The notes beneath the pieces are model-generated. The model was given only the letters and a program-made list of their open reading frames with translations. It was not told the DNA's origin and did no database searches. Below are positions 46,301 through 58,968 of a DNA stretch of 64,000 nt, one piece after another. The stretch spans positions 563,001 through 627,000 of the forward strand of contig NC_133031.1 in NCBI RefSeq assembly GCF_048771995.1, written 5' to 3'. The position numbers and the translations under genes were made by a program. Positions within the stretch are counted from its first letter, which is position 1, and each line of letters opens with the position of its first letter. Origin of the DNA: Taeniopygia guttata (Eukaryota; Chordata; Aves; Passeriformes; Estrildidae).

Positions 46301-49300
46301 GGGATGTATGTTCTTAACTGTATCACAGGTGCACAAAATTGCCTTGATAGAACAATATCTTATTTTTCTTCTGAAATTGAATTTCAGATGGTACCTACGT
46401 CACACAGACCTAATCATACAGAAAGCAATTGTCTCAATGACTCCTATTAAATCTGTGCATTTCCAGATCCTTATAGAGTAATGTCAGTTACAGAACAATG
46501 TCAGGCTGACGGACGCAGCGCAGCGTTAAAGAAAAAAAATCATGCATACAATAGGCCAGCTGAACATTAATAAATATGTAATGTTTGATTAAAAATATGG
46601 ATCGTATTTTTACCCCCAATTGCTGACTACCCCTAAGGCAGAAGATGTGATCTGGCTCCCACTGATGGGTTTATTTCTTGCTTGCTTTGAAAATACAAAC
46701 TAAAATGTTTTCCTGTCCCAGCTGTTTCCCATTGTTCATGTTTATCAGCTCAAAGGGTGAACGGAGGAATAAAAAATACGCTCGCATTTCAAATGTGCCA
46801 GTCAGTCAATCTGTTGTTAAAAGAAGAAAGCCTAAATGTCTGTGCTGGCAAACTTCTTTTTGGTGAATGTCCAGTTTTTAAGAAAAGCTATTCAGCTGTG
46901 CCATTTTTTTAATACATAAATGTATTTGTTTAATGCATAAAAAAGCACAAAAAATCACACGTTTTCTGTGGGATGGGATGGGGGTGGGGGCAATCACATT
47001 TCTAAGTTATGTCCTTGAAACACTCAAGTGGTGGCCTAAGTAGTAGTCCATGGATTACTTCTCTGGTTATTTATTGATCTGAATTAGTGGTTTAAAGGAG
47101 TTTTCATGGAATAATAGCTAATGCCCTAAGACTGAAATTGGCTTCCTTCTCCAAATCTTATATTTTACTTCTTTAAGAAGCAGCACTTCTTCCAGATTGC
47201 ATCACCATTGCGGGGTGAAAGTCTTCCCCAGTTCCGTTCACAAGAGTTTTATGTTTTAATTTAAGCTCCTACTCTTCTTCATTTCTTCAGACCCTCATAC
47301 TAACACAAAATGGGAATCAGAATGGGGAGAGAGCAGGAACTCCTTTCCTGCATAGGGGAATCTTCTGTTTGTCTCCAACTCCTGTGATAATTACACAGCT
47401 CTATCCTGTCTTTGACTTGCTCTCCAGCTTGTCCTGGCACTGCTACTCTTCCACTTTTCTAACCAAGCCCAGTTAATCAGAAATGACACTCATGCCATGC
47501 AAATGAGCAAATATTTAACTCACTATATTTAACTACTATATTGACTAGGACTGTGCTAGTCCATTTTTCTGTGGCTAGTGCAGTTTTTCTTTGAAAGCCT
47601 TTTGAATAAAGGGTCATGTTTAGTTCCTCAGTTGTACAGCACCAAGTGCAAAACATTCTTACAATCTGAAAATTTTTTAAAAAATCATTACTATAACAAA
47701 ATAAATTTTCTAGTTTTTTCTTCTTTTAGATGGAGAAGAAACAAGTAAGTGGCATTATCATCCAGCTATCACCCCCTTGTGACACTGAGATGTCACTCAC
47801 AGCCAATTGTACAGATCTTTCTTACATGAGGAGTTCAATAACTCCTCGTGACATCTAAATTACCATTCCTGGGTGTCTGGGTTAACACCTCACAGGAATG
47901 AATAAGGCAATAAGGAAATTGTCCCAAGTGCTCTGCACATCCAAGTATCTGCTTTGGTCATCCTGGGCTCATATTTGCCTGGAAGTTTGAGAGACACATA
48001 CTTCCTAAAATTGGAAATTGGGCATCTGGGGATGAGCTACCTCACTCACTAAGGTGAGGACTGGGGATTTTTCTAAATCTGCCTTTATAAAAAGTTACTG
48101 GCACATAGGAATGTACTTCATACTGGAAAGCACAGTGAGCCCCACCCTCACCTGCACCCCATGACCAGCCATTTCAGAAACTTCACTGACTATTAATTCA
48201 TTGATTTGGTAGAATAAAAATTACACAAAATTATTCCAGAGAGGGTAAAACCAAAGGAGAATTACTAAAATAAACTATTGACGCGCAGGTGGAAGGGAAG
48301 CAGTCAGGGAGAAATGACACGTGGCTGAATTTTAGCAATTTATTTGGAACATTTTTGTCTTTGTCTTAGGGATTTGTTAAGTGAAACACCAGGACACAGC
48401 TGTGGATGGACAGTGCACCTGTGACAGCAGACATCGGGTGAAGGCTCCTCAGGGGACAGGCTGGTGACCAGAGAAGCAAACAGAGGGGGAGGGAGGGGTA
48501 CAAGAGGGGCCTGCAAACTCTCCTGGGGAAGCACCAGCCCTCTTCTCCAGGAGCTCCAGTGCTGGAGCTGCTGCAAACAGATTCAGCCTCTTTCTGTTTG
48601 TAAAAATTACGGACAACAGTGTTCTCTTCTGGAAACAATTCATACTGCTACAGCTGGACAACAAACAACAGAGAATTCTGGAGGTACACAGGGCAATTTC
48701 TTTAAACTCACTATTAATATCCTGTAGCCCCAGTATTAAATTGTAGCTGAAGTCTCCTGTAAGGGCGAATAAATATTTTTCTTTAAATTTAATAATCAAT
48801 GATCTGCTTAGAAGGCTTCAGTTAGCAGACAGGAACTGTTCATCACACAAAATCTACTGGATCTGGGCAGATTTTGTTTTTTGTTTGGTTTTTTTTTTTT
48901 GTTTGTTTGTTTGGTTTTTTTTTCCCTAGAAAAGAAACTGAATTTAAAAAAATAGCAGCCTAGAAGTCCTATTACTCTGAATTGACACTCAGGGTTTGAT
49001 CCAATCTTTGCTTACTAGGATTTCTCTGCGGTTGATATGGTGATATAACATTAGGAAATTCCTTAAGATCTGGCAAAGCACAAAGCAGTGGCTCTCCTGA
49101 AAACAGGCACTCATCATTACGCTGATTTATACAAACTGAAACCCTGGGTGTTGCTGGCTGGGGATGTTCCAGCAACAGAGATCCGGGACAGATGTCCACT
49201 GTCCTGGGATCTGTGCAATCGCTCGCCCCAGTCAGCGCAGACATAAAACAAGAACAGCTCTGAGTGGAACAAGGCCCTTGGTGTGTGCTTGGGCCAGGTC

Positions 49301-52300
49301 AGAGTCCCAGTTGTGACTCACCTGTCAGCCACCAGCAGCAGGGTGAATGTGCCTGCCCAGCCCAGCAGAGACTCCTGCTGTGCCACAGGACATGGCAAGT
49401 CCATGAGATCAGCAAGTGCTGGGAACTGCCGCTCCTCCAGCACCATTCTGCCACAGCTTCTGCAGGCACAGACATGAAATGGTGAGCCTGCATGGAATTC
49501 ACTGACCTTCCAAAGCAGAGAGGAGTCTGGTTATGGGTTACTATTTATTAAGTAATTCTTAGCTATTTTTAAGCCTTGACTATTCCAAAGCTGACCCACA
49601 GGTGCAAGTCCAGCTCCTACTAGGAGCACTCCAAGGTAAAACCCTGCCTGAATAAATGGCACCTTATTTTAGCCAGACTATTTTCCAGTGGGGGAAAAGA
49701 ATTCTTTTTCAGCTGATCCTTTCTTGGTTTAAAATAATATTTATTCACAATACTTATTCCTTTAATAATTTTTTCTTTTTCTTTTTTTTTTTTTTTTTTT
49801 TCAAAAAGAGGTAATTTTCTCTGTATGAAGCTTTTCTGTATTCTTTGTCCTTTGGGAGACAAAATAATTTGAAAGACTTGGCAGAATTAGTAATATTATT
49901 CAACTTGTAATTGTCTAACATCTTAGTGTTCTAGATGGAAAATCAATACATTATGATGTACCCTAAGCTAAATTAGTATAATGTTAACATGGTGGTTTGA
50001 AACTGTTTGAAATCCTGCATCTCTACATCTAGTGATTCAGAAGCTTGCAGCAGAGGGTGGTTGGGTGCTCTGTCTCCCTGGATAAATCTGTCTCTTCCTG
50101 GCTCTTTGCTGTTTTCACTCTGTCAGGCAGGGAAAAACTTCTGCTGGGACTCATTTTCCTTCAGTAGGCCAGAGCTTTTCAAAGAATTCTGAAGGAGACG
50201 AGAAAACACCATGCATTGATTAACAGACCACATTTACAATTTAGAGAACTAAAACAACCACCTAATATGCTTTAAGATATCTGCTACATATGTAAACTTT
50301 TAACAGTTACCTGCAACTTCCTTTATTAATTCTCAGGGGGAAAAAGGCTTCTTTTTTCTGGACTACTCTGCTGACACCTAGTGAGCCTCAGCGCCAACAG
50401 TTTCAGGAAAAGAAAGGTAATATCAGAGCAGCTGTTCTTTTCACTTCACTCGCAGTAAAATCTTTTATATGGCCATGTCTGTGATTCAGCAGAGTGCTGA
50501 ATCATATATCAACTCAGAGAACATTGTAACACCAATGAGAGGAAAATGTAGAAAGATGGTTAAGAGGACAAAGGGGAAAGAAGCATAAAGAAAAGAAGTG
50601 CTAGGTGAAGTCTTTCCCTCACAGGATAAACATTTTTAACAAGGGTGAATAAAATTTTTCCACTGGTTGTGACTTCCATCTTTTGCATTCTCTGTTTCAC
50701 ATAATTTACTGGGATATCTCAGTGTCTGTAACATCTAGGTAATGACTACTGTGTTGTTTGATTTAATATAAAACATAAATTACAAGCAACTCCTTATTAT
50801 TGCCTTAAAATTAATTGCAGTATAATCCTACCATTACAATAGTATAAACGTGACATTTTATTCTTGGATTTGTTTGGGAGAGTGGCAATTTCACCTGAGA
50901 TACTGAGCTTCACTAAAGTGGCTTAATAGTGCCTGGGAAACAGGCATCAGTAAAATGAGATGGTATTTTTTGATGCCAAGGAATTTGGCAAGTAACAATG
51001 GACACAAAAGCAATTTTAAAATAAAAATCAAACTTCCTCTTTTCAAAAGAAATTGAAAAAAAATGAATGTAAGGGCTGGTCTCTGATGACAAAGATGAAT
51101 AAGATCACATTTTACTTCCCTGAAAAATGGCTTCAAGAGGTCACAGTCATTGCTCCTGCATAAAAAATGTGAGAACACATACTGCCACCAACTGTCATTA
51201 GGTTGGTCTCTTGAGAGCTGCTGGTCAGGAACTTTTAGGTTTCTCTAAGAGAATTTCCTGTCTTTCTGAAATGGTTTATCTAACGAAAATCTTACAAAAT
51301 GCAGAGGCGCTTGGGTGCTTAAAAACACCTAAACAGAGAGATTTAGGCTTCTCCAAGTTTGCAGTGTAACAAATCTAGGGTAACTTCACTTCAGTAATAT
51401 AAAAGAAGACACTAAAACAAGCACTGTGTAGTTCTTTGCATCATAAACACAACCAAGATACTAAAGATTGCATAAGCTGAAAAAGACCACAAAACAAGAG
51501 AGAATATAGAATTCTGTTAATGAAAGAAATTAGTTAGTGCCCGCTTGAGTGTACTTTTCTTACAATTCTGCTCATGACAATGACTGGGCATCACCTCTCA
51601 GACACTGCTCAAGCTCTGCTGCACTGTGGTACCAAAAGTCACTGCAACTTTCCTTCCTCTTCAGCCTATTTTCTTGGCTTACACCCTTCAGTCAGTCAGA
51701 ACTTAATCCTGCATTTAAATGGGAAGCTCAGTCATTTCTTTTTTTTTTCCACAGCATAAAAATAAAAATTAATACTTCCAGATAGGCCAGAGGACATCTC
51801 ACTGCACAATGCTCTGCAATCATCATCTTAACTCTCACATTGTAGGTGCTGAATCTCTTGAGACTAAAAGCTAATTATGTCCAAAATATTTATATGTCTA
51901 CAATTTTTATTTTATGCATGTAAGATTACAAGTCATCAAGGGAAGATAAAATTGTTCATATGAAACATCAGAAGTTTATATATTTTTGCCTTGCAACTTT
52001 GTTAGGACTAGTGCACTTAAGCATTCAGACACAGGCCTTAATCAAAGCCTCAGTCTTTAAGAAGCTTTCTGATAACTGCAATTAACTGTCTATCCATGTA
52101 AGAGACATTTTATTATATAATTACATGTAAGTGTGATTAACTGAACTTTTTGATATATAGGTCAGAGACTGCCACTCAATGCATTTTATCTCTATAAGAA
52201 ATTTCAGACACAAAGTATTACACAACTTAATAAAACCTTTATTTTAACAATCTTAAATGTTTTCTTTTTTCTGCTGTTAAAGTTCAAATAAATTCTCTGT

Positions 52301-52560
52301 CATCAAAAAGTAAATTAAAATTTTAATCTTGTAAAAATAAAATTCTTATTACTAAAATGCTTTTACCCTCATATTTATACTCATTTAGTATTTTTCATAA
52401 CTTATTTGATTTGGCCTGAGACGCTAAAGATTAATGTTACTAGTTAATGAAAAAGTGAATAATTTACTATGTCTTTTGCTAGACCTGTAGTAATTATCAT
52501 TGATATATCCAAAATTAGTACTTCTACATTTATAATTTACAAAAATTATATTGGAATTTC
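43310..52560. other. Large AT-rich gene-poor stretch, no gene seen
   Basis: Over 9 kb with only short open frames. It includes T-rich runs at 48875-48920 and 49782-49802 and an interval at about 46080-46620 that is repeat-free and dense in TAAT and ATTTG words, like a conserved non-coding element. No exon, RNA gene or named mobile element could be supported. Confidence 0.5.
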
Positions 52561-52561
52561 A

Positions 52562-52566
<5 letters not shown>

Positions 52567-52592
<26 letters not shown>
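52567..52592 (+). repeat. 26-base A run
   Basis: An uninterrupted A run directly in front of the first copy of the 717 bp repeat. It is not clearly a retroposon tail, because the sequence before it is ordinary AT-rich DNA and avian CR1 elements do not end in poly-A. Confidence 0.9.
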
Positions 52593-53309
52593 CAGAGAGC
52601 ACGGACGTCTGACAGCAGTTTGAAGCTTGCCTAGGAAAGAGCAGTGTTTTTGGAGTGTTCAGCAGATCCATGTTTCTGGGCAAGGGCGGCATGCGTGCAC
52701 TGTGCTGGCAAGCTTTCTCCCTGCGAGACACGCTGGAAAAGCTTTTCGCTATGATGCAATCCGCTAGAGACGCAGACTCCGGCTCTCGGCAGCTGTCCGC
52801 AGAGAAGCGGCGGTTGCCGGAGTCTTTCTGCCGAAGCCGCGCTTTGCAGCCTACAAGTGCGGTTCACGTCAGCGGTGCACCTAGTAGCCGCTTCTTCGCC
52901 TCCGGCAGCCGGGGAGAGCGGTTGGCTTCTGAGAGGCGAAGAACAAAACCGGCTTGTGTGCGCTGCCTTGGCACTGCTAGAGGACGGTGGCTGCAGCTTC
53001 CAGCCCTTTCAGTTCACCGCTGGCATGCTTCTGGCAGGTGCTCCAGGACGACTTTCCTGCGTTTTGACTTGGTCCTGATGCAGACGAATCTGGAGAATTC
53101 TTGTTCGTGCCCTGAGCTTCCGAGATGCAGAGAACTCGATGGCAGCTGCAGAAAAGAAGGGCTGCGCTGAGTTGCTCGGGAAGCAAGGACATAGACAGCG
53201 CCTTGTGTTTGGGAGTGAGCAGCTGCTGGTTTTTTGCAATTGCCTTCACTGTGCACTGAATGTCAGGTGGAGCTGTGCACTCTTCTACAACGAGCAGTGC
53301 AGCAGAAAA
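52593..53309 (+). repeat. Unclassified CpG-rich tandem repeat, copy A (717 bp)
   Basis: The sequence starting cagagagcacggac recurs at 53310, so this is a head-to-tail pair with a 717 bp period. It is strikingly CpG-rich between AT-rich neighbours. A + strand frame holds ATG at 52670 in a context shared with copy B and stays open to 53170. The first 55 or so codons of that frame are also open in copy B (RALCWQAFSLRDTLEKLF in both). I do not recognise the product. It may derive from an unknown mobile element, a host exon or a satellite. Confidence 0.7.
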
Positions 53310-53692
53310 CAGAGAGCACGGACATCTGACAGCAGTTTGAAGCTTGCCTAGGAGACAGCAGTGTTTTTGGAGTGTTCAGCAAATCCATGTTTCTGGGCAA
53401 GAGCGGGGTGCGTGCACTGTGCTGGCAAGCTTTCTCCCTGCGAGATACACTGGAGAAGCTTTTCTCTATGATGCAGACCGCTAGAGAAGCCGGCTCCGGG
53501 TCTCTGGTGCTGTCCGGAGGGAAGCGCCAGTTCCCGGCGTCTTTCGGCTGAAGCAGGCGGTTCGCTGCGTGCGGCTGCCGCTCACCGATATGTGTGCCAA
53601 GTATCCGCTTCTTCGCCTCTGGGAGCTGGAGAGAGTAGTAGCTTGTATGAGGTGAAGAACGAATCTGCACAGAACCGGGCTTCTGCCCACAC
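53310..53692 (+). repeat. Unclassified CpG-rich tandem repeat, copy B (partial, 383 bp)
   Basis: The second copy is about 85% like copy A over the first 190 bases and less so after that. It ends where the ERVL-type LTR begins at 53693, so the LTR insertion appears to have cut it off. Confidence 0.7.
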
Positions 53693-54270
53693 TGTCCTGG
53701 TTTAGGGCAAATTTGGGGGAAAACCCACAGGATGAGCGCCCCCCTCCCCGCCCCCCCGCGACAGCAAACCCCCACAACCCCTCCCCCCGACCTGTTTCGG
53801 GAAGAATTTCCTTGAAGAGAAGTGGAAAACAAAAATCCTGTTTTTTAACAGACAGAAACAGTCCCCAGCATCAGAAATTAACAACATCAGAGTACAAAAA
53901 CCCTTTCACCGCTTTGAAGAGATGACAAATTCAGAAAACCTCTCATGGGAGTAGTCGCCCAGTTCTCGGTCTCTGACACTGGGGATGGCTGCTGCAGGTC
54001 ACAAAATGCAGGCAGGTGTCTCTCGGTGCTTCCCAGGTCCCAGCCCGGGAAGGTTTGAATGGTATTCATGAAAAGGAAAGGAAAAAGAGCAAGGGCAAAA
54101 GCAGGGGAGAGAGCAAAGAGCCAGCAAGCAAGCAAGCCCTGCCGGCTGCTAAGACAAAACAAACCTTCATTTTTCAGTGCCAGTCCGGAAGGCACAGAAC
54201 AAAGCATCAAACATAAACAGAACACACGATTGGGGATACAAGCACCATAATGTCACCCTGGGACATTCCA
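53693..54270 (-). mobile_element. 3' LTR of the ERVL-like fossil (578 bp)
   Basis: On the - strand it begins TGGAATGTCCCAGGGTGAC and ends CCAGGACA, giving TG and CA borders. The purine run ggaaataagggg directly precedes the TG border, as a polypurine tract should precede a 3' LTR. It truncates the 717 bp repeat on its low-coordinate side. Confidence 0.78.
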
Positions 54271-55766
54271 CCCCTTATTTCCATATCGTCAACATACTAC
54301 CAAATATCATGCATTTATTCACATCAAAACTTCCATCTTTTACTTCCTCGAACACATTTCCTTCTGTGAAAAATGCCAATCACTTGGTTTTCGAAATTTT
54401 AAAAGTTTAATAATAATGAAATGGTTATAAAAATAGTGATACAATTAGAGTAACAAAATTTAGAGTTAGGACAATTACAAGACAATAAAAAGCAAAGAAT
54501 TACAGCCATCCGGGTGCTCTCGGACACTAAGTCATGAAAAGCATACCTTGTGAACAAAGCAATAACCTTAAAAGCGATAGCCTGTTGCATAACCATATAT
54601 CTCGTACAGGATACATAATTCCCTGCAAATTAAGAACTTTTCTGTTTTTTGTCAACGTCTTCCTCTTAATCCTCGTGGTGCCATAAAGACGGAGAGAAGG
54701 TGGAAGACTGTTTGTCTTTTCTGATAAGGAGGCAGTAACTCTTTATGGGCCCCAAGTCACTGTCATCTCTGTGTGAAGAGTTTCTTGATTATCTCACCTC
54801 TTGCTTGAGCTAGTAAAAAAATACTACATCACAGATTTCTATTTCAATATTATGTTGTAACCTAAAACTATATTTAACACACTACTTAAGAGAATTAATT
54901 AACACAGCATAACTTTCTAACATTACACATATTATATTCGTTGTAACATTTGCAATAAGCCAGTCATGAAATATGCATTTTTCACACTTCCATCTCACTT
55001 GCTCAAACCTTCGACACACATTTCCTTCTGTCTCATGTCTGTGTTTTCATGTACAGACAATGGCAGCAACATCCAGCAAACAGTGATATTTGCACATGAG
55101 TCTCACCCCACAATCAGATCTCCCTGAGGTACACATTGTGTTGTTTCATCTCTGCTTTATCCACCATCTACAAGCTGGTGGTCCCTGAGCAAAGACAATC
55201 CCATGAATGGGTTTGTCTGTAGCTGAGGCAGAATTGATTCACACTGCCTTCCCTAACAAACCTCTGACATGTGCCACTGGGACTTTCTCTCCGTCTACTA
55301 TATTCAAGGAATCAGACTGGCCAGGACCTGCTCAACTGGTGGAACCTTGGCTGTTAAATAAGCAGGTGGCTTTTGCCAGATGCTGCACCCAAGTTTTGAA
55401 AGATCCCCCAGCCAATGCTTTCAAGGTGGTTTTTAGCAGTCCATTGTACCTCTCCACTTTGCCTGCAGCTGGTGCATGGTAGGGGATATGGTACACCCAC
55501 TCAACACCATGTTCCCTAGCCCAGGTGTTGATAAGGCTGTTCTTGACATGAGTCCCATGGTCTGACTCAATCCTCTCAGGGCTACCATGCCTCCAAAGGA
55601 CCTGCTTTTCAAGGCCCAGGATGGTGTTACAGGCTGTAGCATGAGACACAGGGTAGGTTTCCAACCATCCAGTGGTAGTTTCTACCATTGTGAGCACGTA
55701 GCATGTTTGGGGCAGCATGATGTAGTCAATCTGCCTCGCCATGCGGACCTCGTGACACGCCCCGCG
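53693..55766 (-). mobile_element. ERVL-like (class III) endogenous retrovirus fossil, 3' part
   Basis: Read on the - strand the parts are an integrase catalytic core-like pol part (about 55766-55330, with QIDYI near its start and the ERVL-typical HIPYHAPAAGKVERYNG), then a region rich in broken frames (about 55330-54290), then a purine-rich tract touching the LTR, then the 3' LTR (54270-53693). The 5' half of the element is not present here; the ERVK-like fossil on the other strand begins where the pol part ends. It is broken, with several breaks. Without its 5' LTR no age can be computed, but the divergence from the typical family sequence suggests it is not recent. Confidence 0.8.
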
Positions 55767-58253
55767 CATGCGCAGTTCGCGCTACACCCGGACCAGCGTC
55801 TCCACGCCGCCCCTGCCGCGCCCCCGATGCAGCCTCCCGCTTCCCACGCGCCCCATGCCGCGGTCTACGCCCAGCCAACGTCCCCGCGCCCCCGACGGCA
55901 GTGCCACAGCCCTTGGTTCTGACTGCGGAGCCCCAGCCACCGCCGCCAGCACTTCTGGGTTTCTCAACTCTAGCACCATATCCATCTGCACGGCCGGATC
56001 CTGTTACAGCCTCATCACAAATAGTCCTCCCTACACCGCCTCCTTCGCAGCTTCTGGAAACCCCAGCCTTACAGCTACCAGCAGCTCCCGCACGACCGCA
56101 GCCTCCACCCACACTCCACCCTCCAATGAGTCTGCCTGCAGCACCACAACACGATTCTGCAGCATCCTATGCATATCCCTCCGTGCCCCTTCCTCCGCCG
56201 GATCTACATTTGACACCTACAGGCAAAGCTCCAGGATATCCTTCTGCACATGCAGGTTCTTCCCAGGCACCTCTGCTGACAGGTTCCACTCCTCCTGCTC
56301 CTCTGCCTCAGCTACCAGCAGTTCCTGCACCCGGTCCAAGCAGTACCTCACCACAGCTTGGCACAGGAACCATGCAGCGAGAGGGAGAAGGAGGGAATGT
56401 GGCAGCCGCTTTGACAAATAAAGGACAGACAGAGAACTGTTTTGCCCTTGCAAATCCTAACCCTCTTATCCCGATTTTACAAAATTTCCAGAAAGGTGTT
56501 GATAATCTCCAACTGACAGACTGGCATGGAATCAGATGTGATAGTCACAAAGAGGACAGTCTGAATCCCCGAACCATGCCTGTGGTATCCAGCCAGCAAC
56601 CTGCTGGTCCCAGAATATGGACAGTTATCCCTTCCCAGGACTTGAAAGAATTGCGAAAAGCAATAAATGACGGTGGTATCTCCTCTTCCTATTTTAAACA
56701 GCTGTTAAAAAGTACCATAGAAAGAACACACCAAACCCTAAAACGTATTTTAAATCAACAGAAAGGGGGAGTAGATCAGGCTGCACCTCAAAGGTGGTTG
56801 AGTAAGGCTCTGTATGTTTACAATTTTTTAAATAGCTCTGCAGGACAGCCTGACCCCCCCCACTTTACAGATATTTTCTGAACAACAAAAAAGCAAAAGT
56901 AAAGGGGCACCCCCCAGTTTTAATCAAAACCTTATATACAGGACAAATAGAAGGACCATACAAGTTTATAACATGGGGGTGAGGTTTTGCTTGTGCTTTC
57001 ACAGGTGAAGGACCCAAATGGGTCCCAGCAAAGAATGTAAAGCCCGCTGGCACCCCCGCATCAGGCAGTACTTCTGCAAGTACAAGTCGAGAAGCAAGCA
57101 CCCAGACCTGAACTTCGTAGAGTCATCAAGAGAAAATGACCTGCCAGAAACAGCTTGAGAAAAGAATGGAGTTTTGTCATTTGCATGCGTGCATGTTGCT
57201 TTTGTTCTTTTGTTTTAGTTTTTGTATTGATGTTTTACCTGTAAGTCAACCAAAGACAAATGCCTGGGTTGCTTTAGCCAAGTCTGCAGGCTCTGATACC
57301 ATCTGTCTATCTGACACAAGCCCTAACAAACCTTTTTCAACCTGTTTAATTAGAGCAACTTTTCCAGAAAGTTTTGATAATGCTACCTCAGTTAAGTTCT
57401 TCCATTACCCTAAAGCAGTCAAACAAGTTAAGATATTGGCTCAGTAAAGAGGTAAGTGCCAACTGTACTATAATCAGTGATTTAATAACAGATGATCCAT
57501 CTTAGCTGAACAGTTTATTTGATGGTTTGAGCTTTGCACCTTAGCTAAAGGAACTCTGTAAAGTAAGCTTAATTGTTCCAATGGTAATAAGTGTAGTTTT
57601 AGTAGCAATACCCTGTATACCTCCGAGTGTGCAGAAAATAGTGGTTAAGTCAATATTTAGTATCTGAAGTTGTTCAATGGAACGTGTGAGATGTTGGGAA
57701 GGATGGATAAATATAATTGCCTGGCAAAAGATTTACAATAGTACAGCCAGGATGAAAACAATCCCCCTACTGGCTGGACCATACCCTTACCTACAGATAG
57801 GTCCAAAAGTCAAATGGACTGTTACATCTCAACCCCCCAAAATGTATGGTTCATCCCACACCTGTAACCCTCCCCTGAAACATCAAGTGTCTGTAACCCC
57901 ATTGGTGCAAGTCTTGTTCCAGCCCACCTTGAAGCCCCCTGATAAGGGGTCTCCGAGGAGCCAGACGCTCTCTTAGATCTTCCCCTCTCTTAGATCTTCC
58001 CCTCTCTTAGATCCTCCCCTCTCTTAGATCTTTCCCCCTGTTGGATCCTCCCCTCTCTTAGATCTTCCACCCTCTTCTAGAACCCCTTGTCTCTCCCCTC
58101 CCCCATCACCTCAGGCCTTGCCACGTGCTGCGTCTGGCAGCTCCAAGCAAGACCTTTCACCATCCCTAATAAACCCTATATTCTAAGAGCAGCCTTCAGA
58201 GATCTCTCATCCCCATTCATCAAAACCATCCTGGAGCCCCAGTGATCCCTACA
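55746..58253 (+). mobile_element. ERVK-like (class II) endogenous retrovirus fossil
   Basis: Parts in order on the + strand: a proline-rich gag-like part with a capsid-onset-like stretch (about 55.75-56.7 kb; contains DLKELRKAINDGG), an integrase-like part (about 56.7-57.1 kb; contains TLKRILNQQKGG), an env surface-like beginning (57136-57447), and a 3' LTR-like end (about 57930-58253). Most of the usual coding content is absent, no 5' LTR is seen, and there are several breaks, so it is not whole. The CpG-rich gag end contrasts with its neighbours, which may mean it is younger than the ERVL-like fossil beside it. Confidence 0.8.
57930..58253 (+). mobile_element. 3' LTR-like end of the ERVK-like fossil
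   Basis: About 320 bases, a usual size for class II avian LTRs, with AATAAA at 58168-58173 some 80 bases before the border and a CA end near 58253. It contains an internal tandem repeat of a ctcttagatcttccc word (57969-58070). The 5' border is approximate. Confidence 0.6.
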
Positions 58254-58259
58254 TAATAT

Positions 58260-58960
58260 GTATCAATATGTATCATAAAAATGTAATCATATAGCAGTAA
58301 TACTGCTATAAGAACTTTTTTCTTTTAAATGCAAAAATGGTTGCAAAATGATGATACCCTTGTATGTAATGAGGGGAATAAGAGTCTGGCCATTGGACTG
58401 CCTAGTACAGCTTTTTTTTTTTTTGCTTATATCCATAAATTACTAAGCTATTTGTGTGGGTTTCCTCTTGCATACCACATCATTCTGTATAACCCAAACT
58501 CTGTTGAGTTCTGAATTAAAACTATCATATAAAGTCTTCTAGAAACTGCTTTCATTTTGCACTGGAATTGAAATGACACAATTTGCATTTAGGACTACCT
58601 TTAGACCTATTACCCATCAGCAGGAAAAAAATGCTAGCAAACTTCTGGGTATGGACAGACTTGAGGGTTGTGGGAAAGATGCATCCAAAGGAATTTTTCA
58701 CGCACGGACTGGTGTCTCATTATTCAGGGATTTGTTGACTGGGGAGGTGCTTGGCTTTGTCTTGTGGGGTTTGGGTAAATATTGCCTCAGTGTGAGGAAG
58801 CACCAGTCACTGGCTTCTCATCAGCTCCTTCCATCATCTTATTTCCCTTCACCTGTGCAAAAAGCCATTAGGGAGGAATGTGCAGGTATGTGATACTGGT
58901 AACCCATGTCTCTGCTTTGCTTGTCTTCTTTAAGCCTTTCACTGTCTTCCTTCCTTGGAG
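58260..58960. other. Between the ERVK-like fossil and the hairpin, no gene seen
   Basis: AT-rich with a T run at 58412-58424. I looked here for further SLC22-type exons upstream of the two found at 59233 and 59800 and found none. Confidence 0.5.
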
Positions 58961-58968
58961 GAGGAGGA

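Noticed and set aside
55768-56421. 217-codon Ser/Thr-rich frame overlapping the gag-like part
   Set aside because: It is the shifted frame of the proline-rich gag-like region and not a separate gene.
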